From Candidatus Sulfotelmatobacter sp. (GTDB lineage: Bacteria; Acidobacteriota; Terriglobia; Terriglobales; Acidobacteriaceae): a DNA stretch of 5,523 bases. A program made the translations under genes and the position numbers. The notes below the pieces were generated by a model. That model was given only the letters and a program-made list of their open reading frames with translations, searched no databases and was not told where the DNA came from. Location: assembly GCA_030037575.1 (NCBI GenBank), contig JASHRB010000329.1, positions 1 through 5,523 on the forward strand, read 5' to 3'. Positions within the stretch are counted from its first letter, which is position 1. Each line of letters begins with the position of its first letter. Of the stretch, positions 1 through 5,136 are shown piece after piece.

Positions 1-1656
1 GCCGCCATCGTTTGGGAAAGCGAACCCGGAGAAATTCGCACGCTTACCTATCAGCAGCTTCTTCGGGAGGTGCAAAAGTTCTCGAATGTCCTCAAATCTC
101 TCGGCATAAAGAAAGGCGACCGCATCGCCATCTACATGGGCATGACTCCCGAATTGCCCATCGCCATGCTCGCCTGCGCCCGCATCGGCGTGCCCCACAC
201 CGTCGTTTTTGGTGGATTTTCAGCAAATGCCCTCCTCGATCGCATTCACGATTGCGCAGCCTCGGCCGTCATCACACAGGACGGTTCCTATCGCCGGGGC
301 GCGGAAGTCAAATTGTTCCCCGCGGTCGAAGAAGCGCTGAAATCATGCCCGACCGTAAAGAACGTAATCATCTACAAACGCACCCACACGCCCATCAACA
401 TGCAGTCCGGCCGTGATCACTGGTGGCACGAGTTGATGGCCAAAGCCTCCGACGATTGCCCCGCCGAGCCGCTCGATGCGGAACATCCTCTTTATGTCCT
501 TTACACCTCCGGTACCACCGGCAAACCCAAAGGCGTGGTGCACACCACCGGCGGATATTCGGTCGGCACATACCTCACTACCAAGTGGGTTTTCGATCTT
601 AAAGACGAAGACACTTATTGGTGCACCGCCGACATCGGCTGGGTCACCGGCCACAGCTACATCGTCTATGGCCCCTTGCAGAACGGCGGCACTACTCTCC
701 TGTACGAAGGCGCGCCCAACCATCCCGAACCCGACCGCTTCTGGTCGATCGTCGAGAATCACAAGGTCAACATTCTCTACACTGCGCCCACGGCCATCCG
801 CACTTTCATCAAGTGGGGAGACCAGTGGCCGAACCGGCACAACATGAAAAGCCTGCGCCTGCTTGGCACCGTCGGCGAGCCCATCAACCCCGAGGCCTGG
901 ATGTGGTATCGCGAAGTCATCGGCGGCAATCGGTGCCCCATCGTGGACACCTGGTGGCAAACCGAGACCGGTCACATCATGATTACTCCGCTTCCCGGTG
1001 CGATTGCCACCAAGCCGGGTTCGGCCACGCGTCCGTTTTTTGGCGTAGTGCCGGAAATCGTCACCATGGACGGCAAGCCGGTTCCCGACGGCGCCGGTGG
1101 ATTTCTTATTCTCAAGCGTCCGTGGCCGGGCATGTTGCGCACGGTCTACGGCGATCCCGAGCGCTACGTAAAAAATTATTGGTCACAAATCCCCGGCGCT
1201 TATTTCACGGGCGACGGCGCGCGCAAAGATAAAGACGGCTACTACTGGATCATGGGTCGGGTCGACGACGTGCTCAACGTCAGCGGACATCGACTGAGCA
1301 CCATGGAAGTGGAATCGGCTCTCGTTGCACACGAAGCCGTTGCCGAAGCTGCGGTCGTCGGCCGTCCCGATGAATTGAAAGGCCAGGCGATCGCCGCGTT
1401 TGTGACGCTGGAGCAGGGAAGGAATCCGTCAAACGAATTAAAAGAAGAATTGCGCAAGTGGGTGGCAAAGGAAATCGGAGCGCTGGCCAAACCCGACGAC
1501 ATCCGCTTCACTGACACGCTGCCCAAAACTCGCAGCGGCAAAATCATGCGGCGCCTGCTGCGTGAACTCGCCTCTAGCGGCGAAGTCAAAGGCGACACCA
1601 CTACTCTCGAAGATTTCGGCGTCATCGCGAAGTTGAAGGAGAGCGAGGAAGTTTAG
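1..1656 (+). CDS. acs: Acetyl-coenzyme A synthetase, 5'-truncated by the window edge
   Basis: AMP-forming acetate-CoA ligase of the cytoplasm: acetate + ATP + CoA gives acetyl-CoA + AMP + PPi by way of acetyl-adenylate. Frame 1 is open from base 1 ([11 protein letters not shown]...), so the true start lies upstream; the GTG at 70 is internal. 551 residues are present of about 650 usual, so roughly 100 N-terminal residues are missing. Visible motifs, numbered from base 1: the phosphate-binding loop [11 protein letters not shown] from residue 168; WWQTETG at 318-324, whose tryptophans keep the acyl pocket small in known Acs; the adenylate motif YFTGD ending at D405; the hinge GRVDD at 419-423; SGHR at 428-431; and the C-terminal PKTRSGK with K514, the lysine that Pat-type enzymes acetylate to switch Acs off. 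Ends in TAG. No lesion is seen in the visible part. A propionyl-CoA synthetase is less likely given the double tryptophan. Confidence 0.97.
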   Translation, partial: AAIVWESEPGEIRTLTYQQLLREVQKFSNVLKSLGIKKGDRIAIYMGMTPELPIAMLACARIGVPHTVVFGGFSANALLDRIHDCAASAVITQDGSYRRGAEVKLFPAVEEALKSCPTVKNVIIYKRTHTPINMQSGRDHWWHELMAKASDDCPAEPLDAEHPLYVLYTSGTTGKPKGVVHTTGGYSVGTYLTTKWVFDLKDEDTYWCTADIGWVTGHSYIVYGPLQNGGTTLLYEGAPNHPEPDRFWSIVENHKVNILYTAPTAIRTFIKWGDQWPNRHNMKSLRLLGTVGEPINPEAWMWYREVIGGNRCPIVDTWWQTETGHIMITPLPGAIATKPGSATRPFFGVVPEIVTMDGKPVPDGAGGFLILKRPWPGMLRTVYGDPERYVKNYWSQIPGAYFTGDGARKDKDGYYWIMGRVDDVLNVSGHRLSTMEVESALVAHEAVAEAAVVGRPDELKGQAIAAFVTLEQGRNPSNELKEELRKWVAKEIGALAKPDDIRFTDTLPKTRSGKIMRRLLRELASSGEVKGDTTTLEDFGVIAKLKESEEV

Positions 1657-1680
1657 GGATTTGTTATTCCCCCCAAGCCG

Positions 1681-1698
1681 AAAGCGGGCTCGCCTTTT
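1681..1698 (+). terminator. Possible weak terminator after acs
   Basis: AAAGCG (1681-1686) can pair with CGC-TTT (1691-1697, one bulged C) around a GGCT loop, ending in TTTT, 25 bases after the acs stop. The stem is short and bulged and the U-run is only four, so this is a weak candidate. Position is the main support. Confidence 0.25.
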
Positions 1699-1794
1699 GT
1701 GCAACCTAATCCTCATCATCCAAAATGAGGTCTCGCGCTCTTGGCGGCTTTCGAAGGGTGGGATTCTCAAGTACGCCAGCACGAGAACGCAGAC

Positions 1795-1824
1795 TCGACA
1801 AATCCATAACTCATTGGTTATGAA
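1795..1824 (+). promoter_or_regulatory. Sigma70-type promoter of the arsR operon
   Basis: TCGACA at 1795-1800 matches the -35 consensus at 5 of 6 bases. TATGAA at 1819-1824 matches the -10 at 4 of 6, with an 18-base spacer. The predicted transcription start is about 1830-1832, which would make the arsR mRNA leaderless or nearly so at ATG 1832. The placement of the operator between the two boxes strengthens the call. Confidence 0.5.
1805..1822. promoter_or_regulatory. ArsR-type operator (inverted repeat)
   Basis: CATAAC (1805-1810) and GTTATG (1817-1822) form a perfect 6-bp inverted repeat around TCATTG. It lies between the proposed -35 and -10 boxes, just before a gene for an ArsR-family winged-helix repressor. 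These proteins bind such imperfect dyads as dimers and autorepress, so bound protein here would block polymerase. Assignment to this regulator is inference from position and symmetry. Confidence 0.55.
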
Positions 1825-1831
1825 TAAGGCC

Positions 1832-2155
1832 ATGCTTGCGACGTCAGAAAAGTCTTAACAGCCCTGGCCGACCCGACCCGTCGGGCGCTCTTCGAGCGTC
1901 TGAGCCGGGCAGGGGAACTGACCGTGCGCGTGCTGACCGACAGTGCGTGCGTATCTCAGCCCGCCGTATCCAAACACCTTCGAGCGCTCAGGCATGTTGG
2001 TCTGGTCCGCACCCGTCGCCAAGGCCGCGAAACTCTTTACAGCGCCCGCCCGCGCGGTCTCGCGCCAACTGGTTGACTGGATAACTTTCTACACCCGCCT
2101 CTGGCACGACCAGTTTGATCGTCTTGAAGACCTGCTGAAAAAGATGGATCAATGA
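1832..2155 (+). pseudogene. ArsR-family winged-helix repressor, two frameshifts
   Basis: The body reads in frame 1 from about 1852: VLTALADPTRRALFERL, then the helix-turn-helix VSQPAVSKHLRAL (1951-1989), then the wing (GLVRTRRQGRETLYSARP). This is the metal-site-poor ArsR subfamily that partners SRPBCC proteins. Frame 1 has no start codon after the TAA at 1825. The only sensible start, ATG 1832 (or ATG 1820), is in frame 2 and hits TAA at 1856; one extra A in the A-run at 1848-1851 would join it to the body. Frame 1 then stops at TGA 2074, while the expected C-terminus (LVDWITFYTRLWHDQFDRLEDLL...) continues in frame 2; removing one A at 2067-2068 repairs it. Repaired, it is 107 aa, normal for the family. 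The two shifts cancel in length. It ends in ATGA overlap with the next gene. Sequencing error is possible, but the neighbouring genes are also broken. Confidence 0.8.
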
Positions 2156-2625
2156 ACAATCCCACGGCGCGCTCTCTTGTGATTGAACGCGAGATGGGGC
2201 ATCTGCCAGAAAAAGTCTGGAGCGCTCTCAGGCAAGGCGAGCTGATTAAAGAATGGCTGATGGAAAACGACTTCTAGCCGGCCGTGGGCCACAAGTTCAA
2301 ATTCCGGGCAACGCCCGTGCCCAATTGGAACGTCGTCATCGAGGGTGAAGTTTTGGTGGTCGAACCCAACGAGCAATTGTCCTACACGTGGTCTTCTATG
2401 AGTATGAGCGGCGGCGTCGCGTGGACGTTGACGCCGACCAAGACTGGAACGCTCGTGCGCATGGAGCAGTCGGGCTTCCGTGAGGATCAGGAGGCCAACT
2501 GCGAGGGTGCCAAGTACGGATGGCAGAAGTCCATCAGTAACCTCGATAAAGTGGTCGCGGGGCTCAAGTGGAACATCGACTCAACATCAATCAAAGGGAA
2601 ACTAGCAGAAGACGACCCAGCCTAA
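2152..2625 (+). pseudogene. SRPBCC/AHSA1 domain protein with in-frame TAG
   Basis: ATG 2152 overlaps the arsR stop by four bases, indicating translational coupling. The product begins MNNPTARSLVIEREM and has the AHSA1 (START-like, helix-grip) signatures PEKVWSAL, EWLMENDF, GHKFKFRATP, a central WTLTP strand and RMEQSGF, and the C-terminal helix WQKSISNLDKVVAGL. Codon 42 is TAG (2275-2277), where relatives as I recall them have glutamine (DFQP), so a single CAG to TAG change explains it. The frame is otherwise open to TAA 2623-2625. The last 15-20 residues after VVAGL look longer than usual for the family. A GTG at 2284 could restart a 113-aa product but has no visible ribosome binding site and would lack the first strand and helix. 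The family binds hydrophobic ligands; the ligand here is unknown. Confidence 0.82.
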
Positions 2626-2654
2626 ACCGCGAACGTGATAAGGGAGAAAGGAAG

Positions 2655-2866
2655 CTGAAAATCAAATTGATCAGCGTGTACGTCGATGAGCAGAAGCAAG
2701 CCCTCCGCTTTTATCCGGAAGTAGTGGGCTTTGCCAACAAGACCGATTTCCGTAACGGTCCATTTCGCTAGCTGACCGTAGCCTCGCCCGAGGAGCCGGA
2801 CAGCACCGAACTGCTGCTCGCGCTGAACAACAATGGCCAAAGGCTATCAGCAGGGGATGTTTCAAC
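2655..2866 (+). pseudogene. VOC (glyoxalase/bleomycin-resistance fold) protein, broken
   Basis: Frame 3 reads LKIKLISVYVDEQKQALRFY...VVGFANKTDF, the first beta-alpha-beta module of a small VOC protein. GGAG at 2643-2646 sits 8 bases before CTG 2655, exactly where an ATG start is expected, so the start seems changed to CTG. TAG at 2769-2771 replaces the tryptophan usual in the PFRWLTVASPEEPD stretch (TGG to TAG). Reading continues as LTVASPEEPDSTELLLALNNN, then must shift to frame 1 near 2835 to give AKGYQQGMFQ, probably after a small deletion. At about 2866 homology ends and IS630 sequence begins; the second half of the VOC domain is gone. Enzymes of this fold include glyoxalases and dioxygenases; the specific activity cannot be told and the gene is not functional. 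Confidence 0.78.
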
Positions 2867-3165
2867 GGAGCCAGTTGCAGTTGGCTGAACTTGGTAGAGC
2901 GCTGGTTTAGAAAATTGAGCGACAAAGCGATCAAGCGCGCCAGCGTCGTAAGTGTGCCGGACTTACAACAGGCGATCGAGGAATTTATGCGAAGCTGGAA
3001 CGAACATCCGAAGCCCTTCATCTGGACGGCCACGGTCGAGGACATCATCAAGAAAATCGAGCGGGCACGGGTCAAGATGGAGCAGATCAGGCCCGGATCC
3101 ACCCTGCCCCGAGGCAGAAAAAAGAAGGAATAATATGTAAAGTTATTTGCGATACACTCCACTAG
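2867..3165 (+). mobile_element. IS630-family element, 3' fragment
   Basis: This is the right-hand remnant of an IS630 (Tc1/mariner-related) insertion sequence, containing the C-terminal quarter of the transposase and about 32 bases of downstream end sequence. The outer end is probably the stretch finishing in TTATTTGCGATACACTCC and then ACTAG (3165). No inverted match to this end is visible on the left side, so the left end and most of the transposase are deleted. IS630 elements insert at TA, and a TA lies in the terminal CTAG, but a duplication cannot be shown without the left end. The exact left boundary (2862-2872) is inferred from where VOC similarity stops. Confidence 0.7.
2870..3133 (+). 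pseudogene. IS630-family transposase, C-terminal fragment
   Basis: Frame 2 reads SWLNLVERWFRKLSDKAIKR, then SVPDLQQAIEEFMRSWNEHPKPFIWTATVEDIIKKIERARVKMEQ, and ends in a lysine/arginine-rich tail. SWLN-VE is the third catalytic motif of IS630 DDE transposases; its glutamate is the last acidic residue of the triad. The two upstream aspartates are absent, and only about 88 of roughly 340 residues remain, so it cannot transpose. The tail with NEHPKPFIWTAT and a final helix is standard for the family. The frame differs from the truncated VOC gene before it, and no start or ribosome binding site exists. It is a deletion remnant, not a domesticated protein. Confidence 0.85.
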
Positions 3166-3327
3166 GCTGCTGCAACTCGGTTTGTCTTCCTGCCATGGTC
3201 CTTTCGGAGTTGTGGATGCGGAAGAGTCATATCCTTCCACGACCTATTTAAAGAGATCGGCTTAAAGAGATCGGCCTAACGAGGCGCTGCAGCGAATCGC
3301 TGGCGGCACGACGGGTACAAAGATCCA
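3166..3327. other. Gene-free relic between IS fragment and DUF1801 gene
   Basis: No recognisable gene. Frame 2 from about 3266 reads RDRPNEALQRIAGG and then TTGTKIQ, ending at TGA 3329-3331, which overlaps the next ATG as ATGA. This could be the tail of a lost upstream operon gene, but it is closed upstream by TAA at 3263 and I do not recognise it. I do not see the missing VOC C-terminal half here. Confidence 0.4.
3248..3275. repeat. Perfect 14-bp tandem duplication
   Basis: TTAAAGAGATCGGC occurs twice without a gap (3248-3261 and 3262-3275). Fourteen is not a multiple of three, so if this was once coding the duplication would have shifted the frame. It lies in the decayed stretch and looks like replication slippage. 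Confidence 0.9.
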
Positions 3328-3747
3328 ATGAATCCATCGGAACATATGGACCGGCTAATCGCGAAACTCACAGACTGGCGTGGCAAAACCCTCGCCAGCG
3401 TCCGCAGGACCATCCTTGAGGCCGACCGGGAGATCACCGAGGAATGGAAGTGGATGGGAAGCCCGGTGTGGTCCCGCGACGGGATCATCGCAGTGGGCAA
3501 CGCCCACAAAGATAAGGTGAAGCTTACCTTTCCCCACGGGGCGAGCCTGCCAGATCCTGACCGGCTCTTCAACGGCGGCTTCGGAGGCAACAGGTGGCGA
3601 GCGATTGATTTTTTCGAAGGCGACCAGATCAATGAGCGTGCTCTAAAAAATCTCGTCCGCGCCGCCGTTGATTACAATCAGATCAAATTGAAGAGCAAAG
3701 CGCCAGCGGCCACTCGAGCGGAAGTGCATAGCGGTAAAAAGAGGTGA
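3328..3747 (+). CDS. DUF1801 domain protein (YdhG-like)
   Basis: 139 aa, apparently intact, cytoplasmic, with no signal peptide or membrane segment. The N-terminal helix (MDRLIAKLTDWRGKTLASVRRTILEADREI) leads into the family core EEWKWMGSPVWSRDGIIAVGNAHKDKVKLTF at about residues 36-68, then DPDRLFNGGFGGN, RAIDFFEGD and a C-terminal helix LKNLVRAAVDYNQIKL with a basic tail. This matches the DUF1801/YdhG fold, related to YjbR/CyaY-like small domains; its biochemical role is not established. ATG 3328 is the first start after TAA 3277 and fits the family N-terminus; no clear Shine-Dalgarno is seen, as expected if it once depended on coupling to an upstream gene through the ATGA at 3328-3331. DUF1801 genes commonly cluster with ArsR, SRPBCC and VOC genes, so this is probably the last intact member of the decayed operon. 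Whether it is still transcribed is unclear, as no promoter is visible close upstream. Confidence 0.85.
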   Translation: MNPSEHMDRLIAKLTDWRGKTLASVRRTILEADREITEEWKWMGSPVWSRDGIIAVGNAHKDKVKLTFPHGASLPDPDRLFNGGFGGNRWRAIDFFEGDQINERALKNLVRAAVDYNQIKLKSKAPAATRAEVHSGKKR

Positions 3748-3858
3748 AACCACAGCTTTTGCTACGAAATTCTCTTTGCAGGCCCGAGGATCTGCTTACC
3801 CAAAGTTCTCAGGTGATTTCCCTAATATGAATTCGAACCGGAAAAAATCAACTAGGCC

Positions 3859-3886
3859 TTGACTCTATCGTCTCGCGTTTTATGAT
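3859..3886 (+). promoter_or_regulatory. Near-consensus sigma70 promoter for the 79-aa gene
   Basis: TTGACT (3859-3864, 5 of 6) and TATGAT (3881-3886, 5 of 6) are separated by 16 bases. The transcription start should be near 3893, giving a leader of about 62 bases before ATG 3955. This is the best promoter in the window and points to strong or constitutive expression. Confidence 0.75.
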
Positions 3887-3896
3887 GGGTTTAGAG

Positions 3897-3954
3897 CTCC
3901 TCCCTAGGGTAGGGGATAATCCCAACAGCTTACGTTAATTGGAGGAAAGTCCCC
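3897..3954 (+). promoter_or_regulatory. Structured leader with anti-Shine-Dalgarno candidate
   Basis: The ribosome binding site GGAGG (3941-3945) lies 9 bases before ATG 3955. TCCTCC (3898-3903) is perfectly complementary to GGAGGA (3941-3946). GGGGA (3912-3916) is complementary to TCCCC (3950-3954), which touches the start codon. A competing hairpin pairs CCCTA (3902-3906) with TAGGG (3910-3914), and GGGA (3913-3916) can also pair with TCCC (3920-3923). The masking and local pairings exclude each other, the layout of a translational switch. The pairings are seen in the sequence; the switching is inference. Confidence 0.4.
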
Positions 3955-4194
3955 ATGAAACTGAACGATAGCATTTCAACCTACGATGTTGCCGAGGCTC
4001 TGCAGGGCGAGACCGGCAAGTTTGAAGTAACCAGCCCCAATGGAGAACGCTATTTCGTGACGTGCTATCCTGGCCACTCCATCATCAGTCTTGAGTGGGC
4101 CGGGTCTGAGCCCAATCTCCAGCCGTTTCTGGTACGCAAAGTCGCGCAGCCCGTCACGACCGAGGGCCGAAGCAAAAGAGCGACCGCTGCCTAG
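3955..4194 (+). CDS. Uncharacterised 79-aa protein
   Basis: I do not recognise this protein. It begins MKLNDSISTYDVAEALQGE and has an amphipathic N-terminal part, then a central stretch (about residues 23-60) with alternating hydrophobic residues that suggests beta strands: KFEVTSPNGERYFVTCYPG, then HSIISLEWAG. The C-terminus is basic and probably disordered (TTEGRSKRATAA). It has one cysteine (VTCYPG), no signal peptide and no membrane segment. The start is secure: ATG 3955 has GGAGG 9 bases upstream and a strong promoter at 3859-3886, and the gene ends 22 bases before a perfect terminator. It is therefore a complete monocistronic unit, which argues strongly that it is real despite the lack of recognised relatives. 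It ends in TAG. Function unknown; small size and strong signals suggest an abundant housekeeping or stress protein, but that is a guess. Confidence 0.8.
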   Translation: MKLNDSISTYDVAEALQGETGKFEVTSPNGERYFVTCYPGHSIISLEWAGSEPNLQPFLVRKVAQPVTTEGRSKRATAA

Positions 4195-4216
4195 CACAGA
4201 CCTAATAGTCAGTAGC

Positions 4217-4247
4217 AAAGCCCGGCCCTGATCAGGCCGGGCTTTTT
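4217..4247 (+). terminator. Rho-independent terminator
   Basis: AAAGCCCGGCC (4217-4227) pairs perfectly with GGCCGGGCTTT (4235-4245) around the loop CTGATCA, and the T-run extends to 4247. The A-run on the 5' side means it could also work for transcripts from the other strand, but no gene there needs it. It closes the 79-aa gene and isolates rpsO from upstream transcription. Confidence 0.93.
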
Positions 4248-4251
4248 GCAC

Positions 4252-4477
4252 CAGTCAGGTTTCGCGTTGCACTTTTCTTGTCGCAATGCTCCCTATCTCT
4301 CCGCGGCAAGGCCAAACACGGAGAGGGCGGGTAAAGCCAAAATATGTCTTCCGCTGAGAGCAGCGCCGACGAGTTTTTTGTCCTGAATACCGGGATACCA
4401 TCGTCAAAAAAAGAAGATTTCGACGAGACGACCTGGGCAAAATGTTGAAACCTCTCCGGAATCGAAAACCCTCCGCC
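4252..4477. other. Intergenic region before the rpsO promoter
   Basis: No gene or tRNA is seen on either strand. The one clear structure is a 7-bp inverted repeat, CTCTCCG (4297-4303) with CGGAGAG (4319-4325), loop 15 bases. It lies upstream of the proposed rpsO promoter, so it would only be transcribed if an earlier promoter exists; otherwise it could be a protein-binding dyad. Confidence 0.4.
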
Positions 4478-4505
4478 TTTACACTCCCCTCCGCCGCATG
4501 ATAAC
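4478..4505 (+). promoter_or_regulatory. Candidate promoter of rpsO-pnp
   Basis: TTTACA (4478-4483, 5 of 6) and GATAAC (4500-4505, 4 of 6) with a 16-base spacer. The predicted start is near 4512, leaving a leader of about 47 bases before GTG 4559. It is the best match between the upstream terminator and rpsO. Confidence 0.5.
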
Positions 4506-4558
4506 CTCGCTACCGTCACCAAGATAAATCGAAAACAGAACAGGAGTGCACCAGGGTA

Positions 4559-4825
4559 GTGTTAGCCAGAGAGCAAAAGAAATCCGTCATTGATCGGTAC
4601 CAGACGCACGCGACCGACACGGGCAGCCCCGAGGTCCAGATCGCCATCATCAGCGAACGCATCGGCCAGTTGACGGAGCACTTCAAAACGCACCAGAAGG
4701 ACCACGGCTCGCGTCGCGGCCTGCTTATGCTGGTCAGCAAGCGGCGTCGCCTGCTCGACTACCTCAAGAGATACGATTCCGAGCGCTATAAAACTGTGAT
4801 TGGCAAGCTCGGCATCCGCAAATAA
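4559..4825 (+). CDS. rpsO: 30S ribosomal protein S15
   Basis: 88 aa, the usual length. S15 is a primary binder of the central domain of 16S rRNA and contacts 23S rRNA in an intersubunit bridge. Visible are the [10 protein letters not shown] turn, [18 protein letters not shown] with the conserved HxxDH-type rRNA-binding residues, [12 protein letters not shown], and the closing IGKLGIRK. The start is GTG 4559: the product MLAREQKK matches the family N-terminus and no in-frame ATG is close. AGGAG (4542-4546) is 12 bases upstream, rather far, which with the GTG start suggests restrained initiation. S15 represses its own translation in several bacteria by binding its leader; the leader here is short and I cannot identify the binding fold. 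pnp follows on the same strand 311 bases on, the conserved order. Confidence 0.98.
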   Translation: MLAREQKKSVIDRYQTHATDTGSPEVQIAIISERIGQLTEHFKTHQKDHGSRRGLLMLVSKRRRLLDYLKRYDSERYKTVIGKLGIRK

Positions 4826-4831
4826 AGCGGT

Positions 4832-4891
4832 CACCCACCAAAACCTAGGGTGGCTCACCCACGCCTGCTTTTGGCTTGGATGGGAATTTTT
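4832..4891 (+). terminator. rpsO 3' hairpin region, possible partial terminator
   Basis: GGGTG (4848-4852) can pair with CACCC downstream (4856-4860, loop GCT) or with CACCC upstream (4832-4836, 11-base loop), so the two hairpins exclude each other. Just after, CCCA (4858-4861) and GCC (4863-4865) can pair imperfectly with GGC (4873-4875) and TGGG (4881-4884), followed two bases later by TTTTT (4887-4891). This could end some rpsO transcripts while letting others read into pnp, as known for rpsO-pnp operons elsewhere. The stem is imperfect, so confidence is modest. Confidence 0.4.
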
Positions 4892-5136
4892 AAGAAGTGT
4901 CCCGCCTTTTGCCGATTTTGCGAAAGGTCGGAAATAACACTGAACCGTATCTCGGAGCGCCGTCTTCCTCTCAAAGCTGGCAAAGCATCGCAAGGACCTT
5001 CTGCAACGTGCATCATTTGAGCGCATCCCACCACATGAATCCCGCACTGGGATCGGGTCGATCTTGTCTCGACCGCTCGGCGCACTCCGCTCATCTCTCA
5101 CCGCCCGCTGCTCACTGTTCCAAAGGAAAATGAAAC
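4892..5136 (+). other. rpsO-pnp intergenic region / pnp leader
   Basis: No gene supported. A 78-codon open stretch from GTG 4897 has no ribosome binding site and a random-looking composition. A 6-bp stem, GGTCGA (5056-5061) with TCGACC (5069-5074), loop TCTTGTC, lies about 60 bases before pnp; pnp leaders elsewhere carry stems cut by RNase III during autoregulation, so this is a candidate only. No convincing separate pnp promoter is seen. AAAGGA (5122-5127) is the pnp ribosome binding site. Confidence 0.45.

Noticed and set aside
343..975. 210-codon open frame on the minus strand inside acs
   Set aside because: It is a shadow of the GC-rich acs codons, with no recognisable domain; acs itself is clearly coding.
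1661..1858. 65-codon plus-strand open frame between acs and arsR
   Set aside because: No ribosome binding site, arginine-rich random-looking sequence, and it overlaps the arsR promoter and operator.
2284..2625. GTG 2284 as start of a functional 113-aa SRPBCC protein
   Set aside because: No ribosome binding site precedes it, and the product would lack the first strand and helix of the fold.
2275..2771. Both premature stops are TAG, suggesting amber recoding or a suppressor tRNA
   Set aside because: The expected residues differ (glutamine at 2275, tryptophan at 2769), and TAG is used as the ordinary stop of acs (1654-1656) and the 79-aa gene (4192-4194). The neighbours also have frameshifts, so decay explains it better.
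2671..3240. 189-codon minus-strand open frame across the VOC and IS fragments
   Set aside because: It crosses two unrelated plus-strand remnants and shows no domain of its own; open by chance.
4562..5101. 179-codon minus-strand open frame over rpsO and the intergenic region
   Set aside because: Its rpsO part is antisense shadow, and the rest has no recognisable features or upstream signals.
4897..5133. 78-codon plus-strand open frame between rpsO and pnp
   Set aside because: No ribosome binding site before GTG 4897 and a composition typical of noncoding sequence; it ends against the pnp ribosome site.
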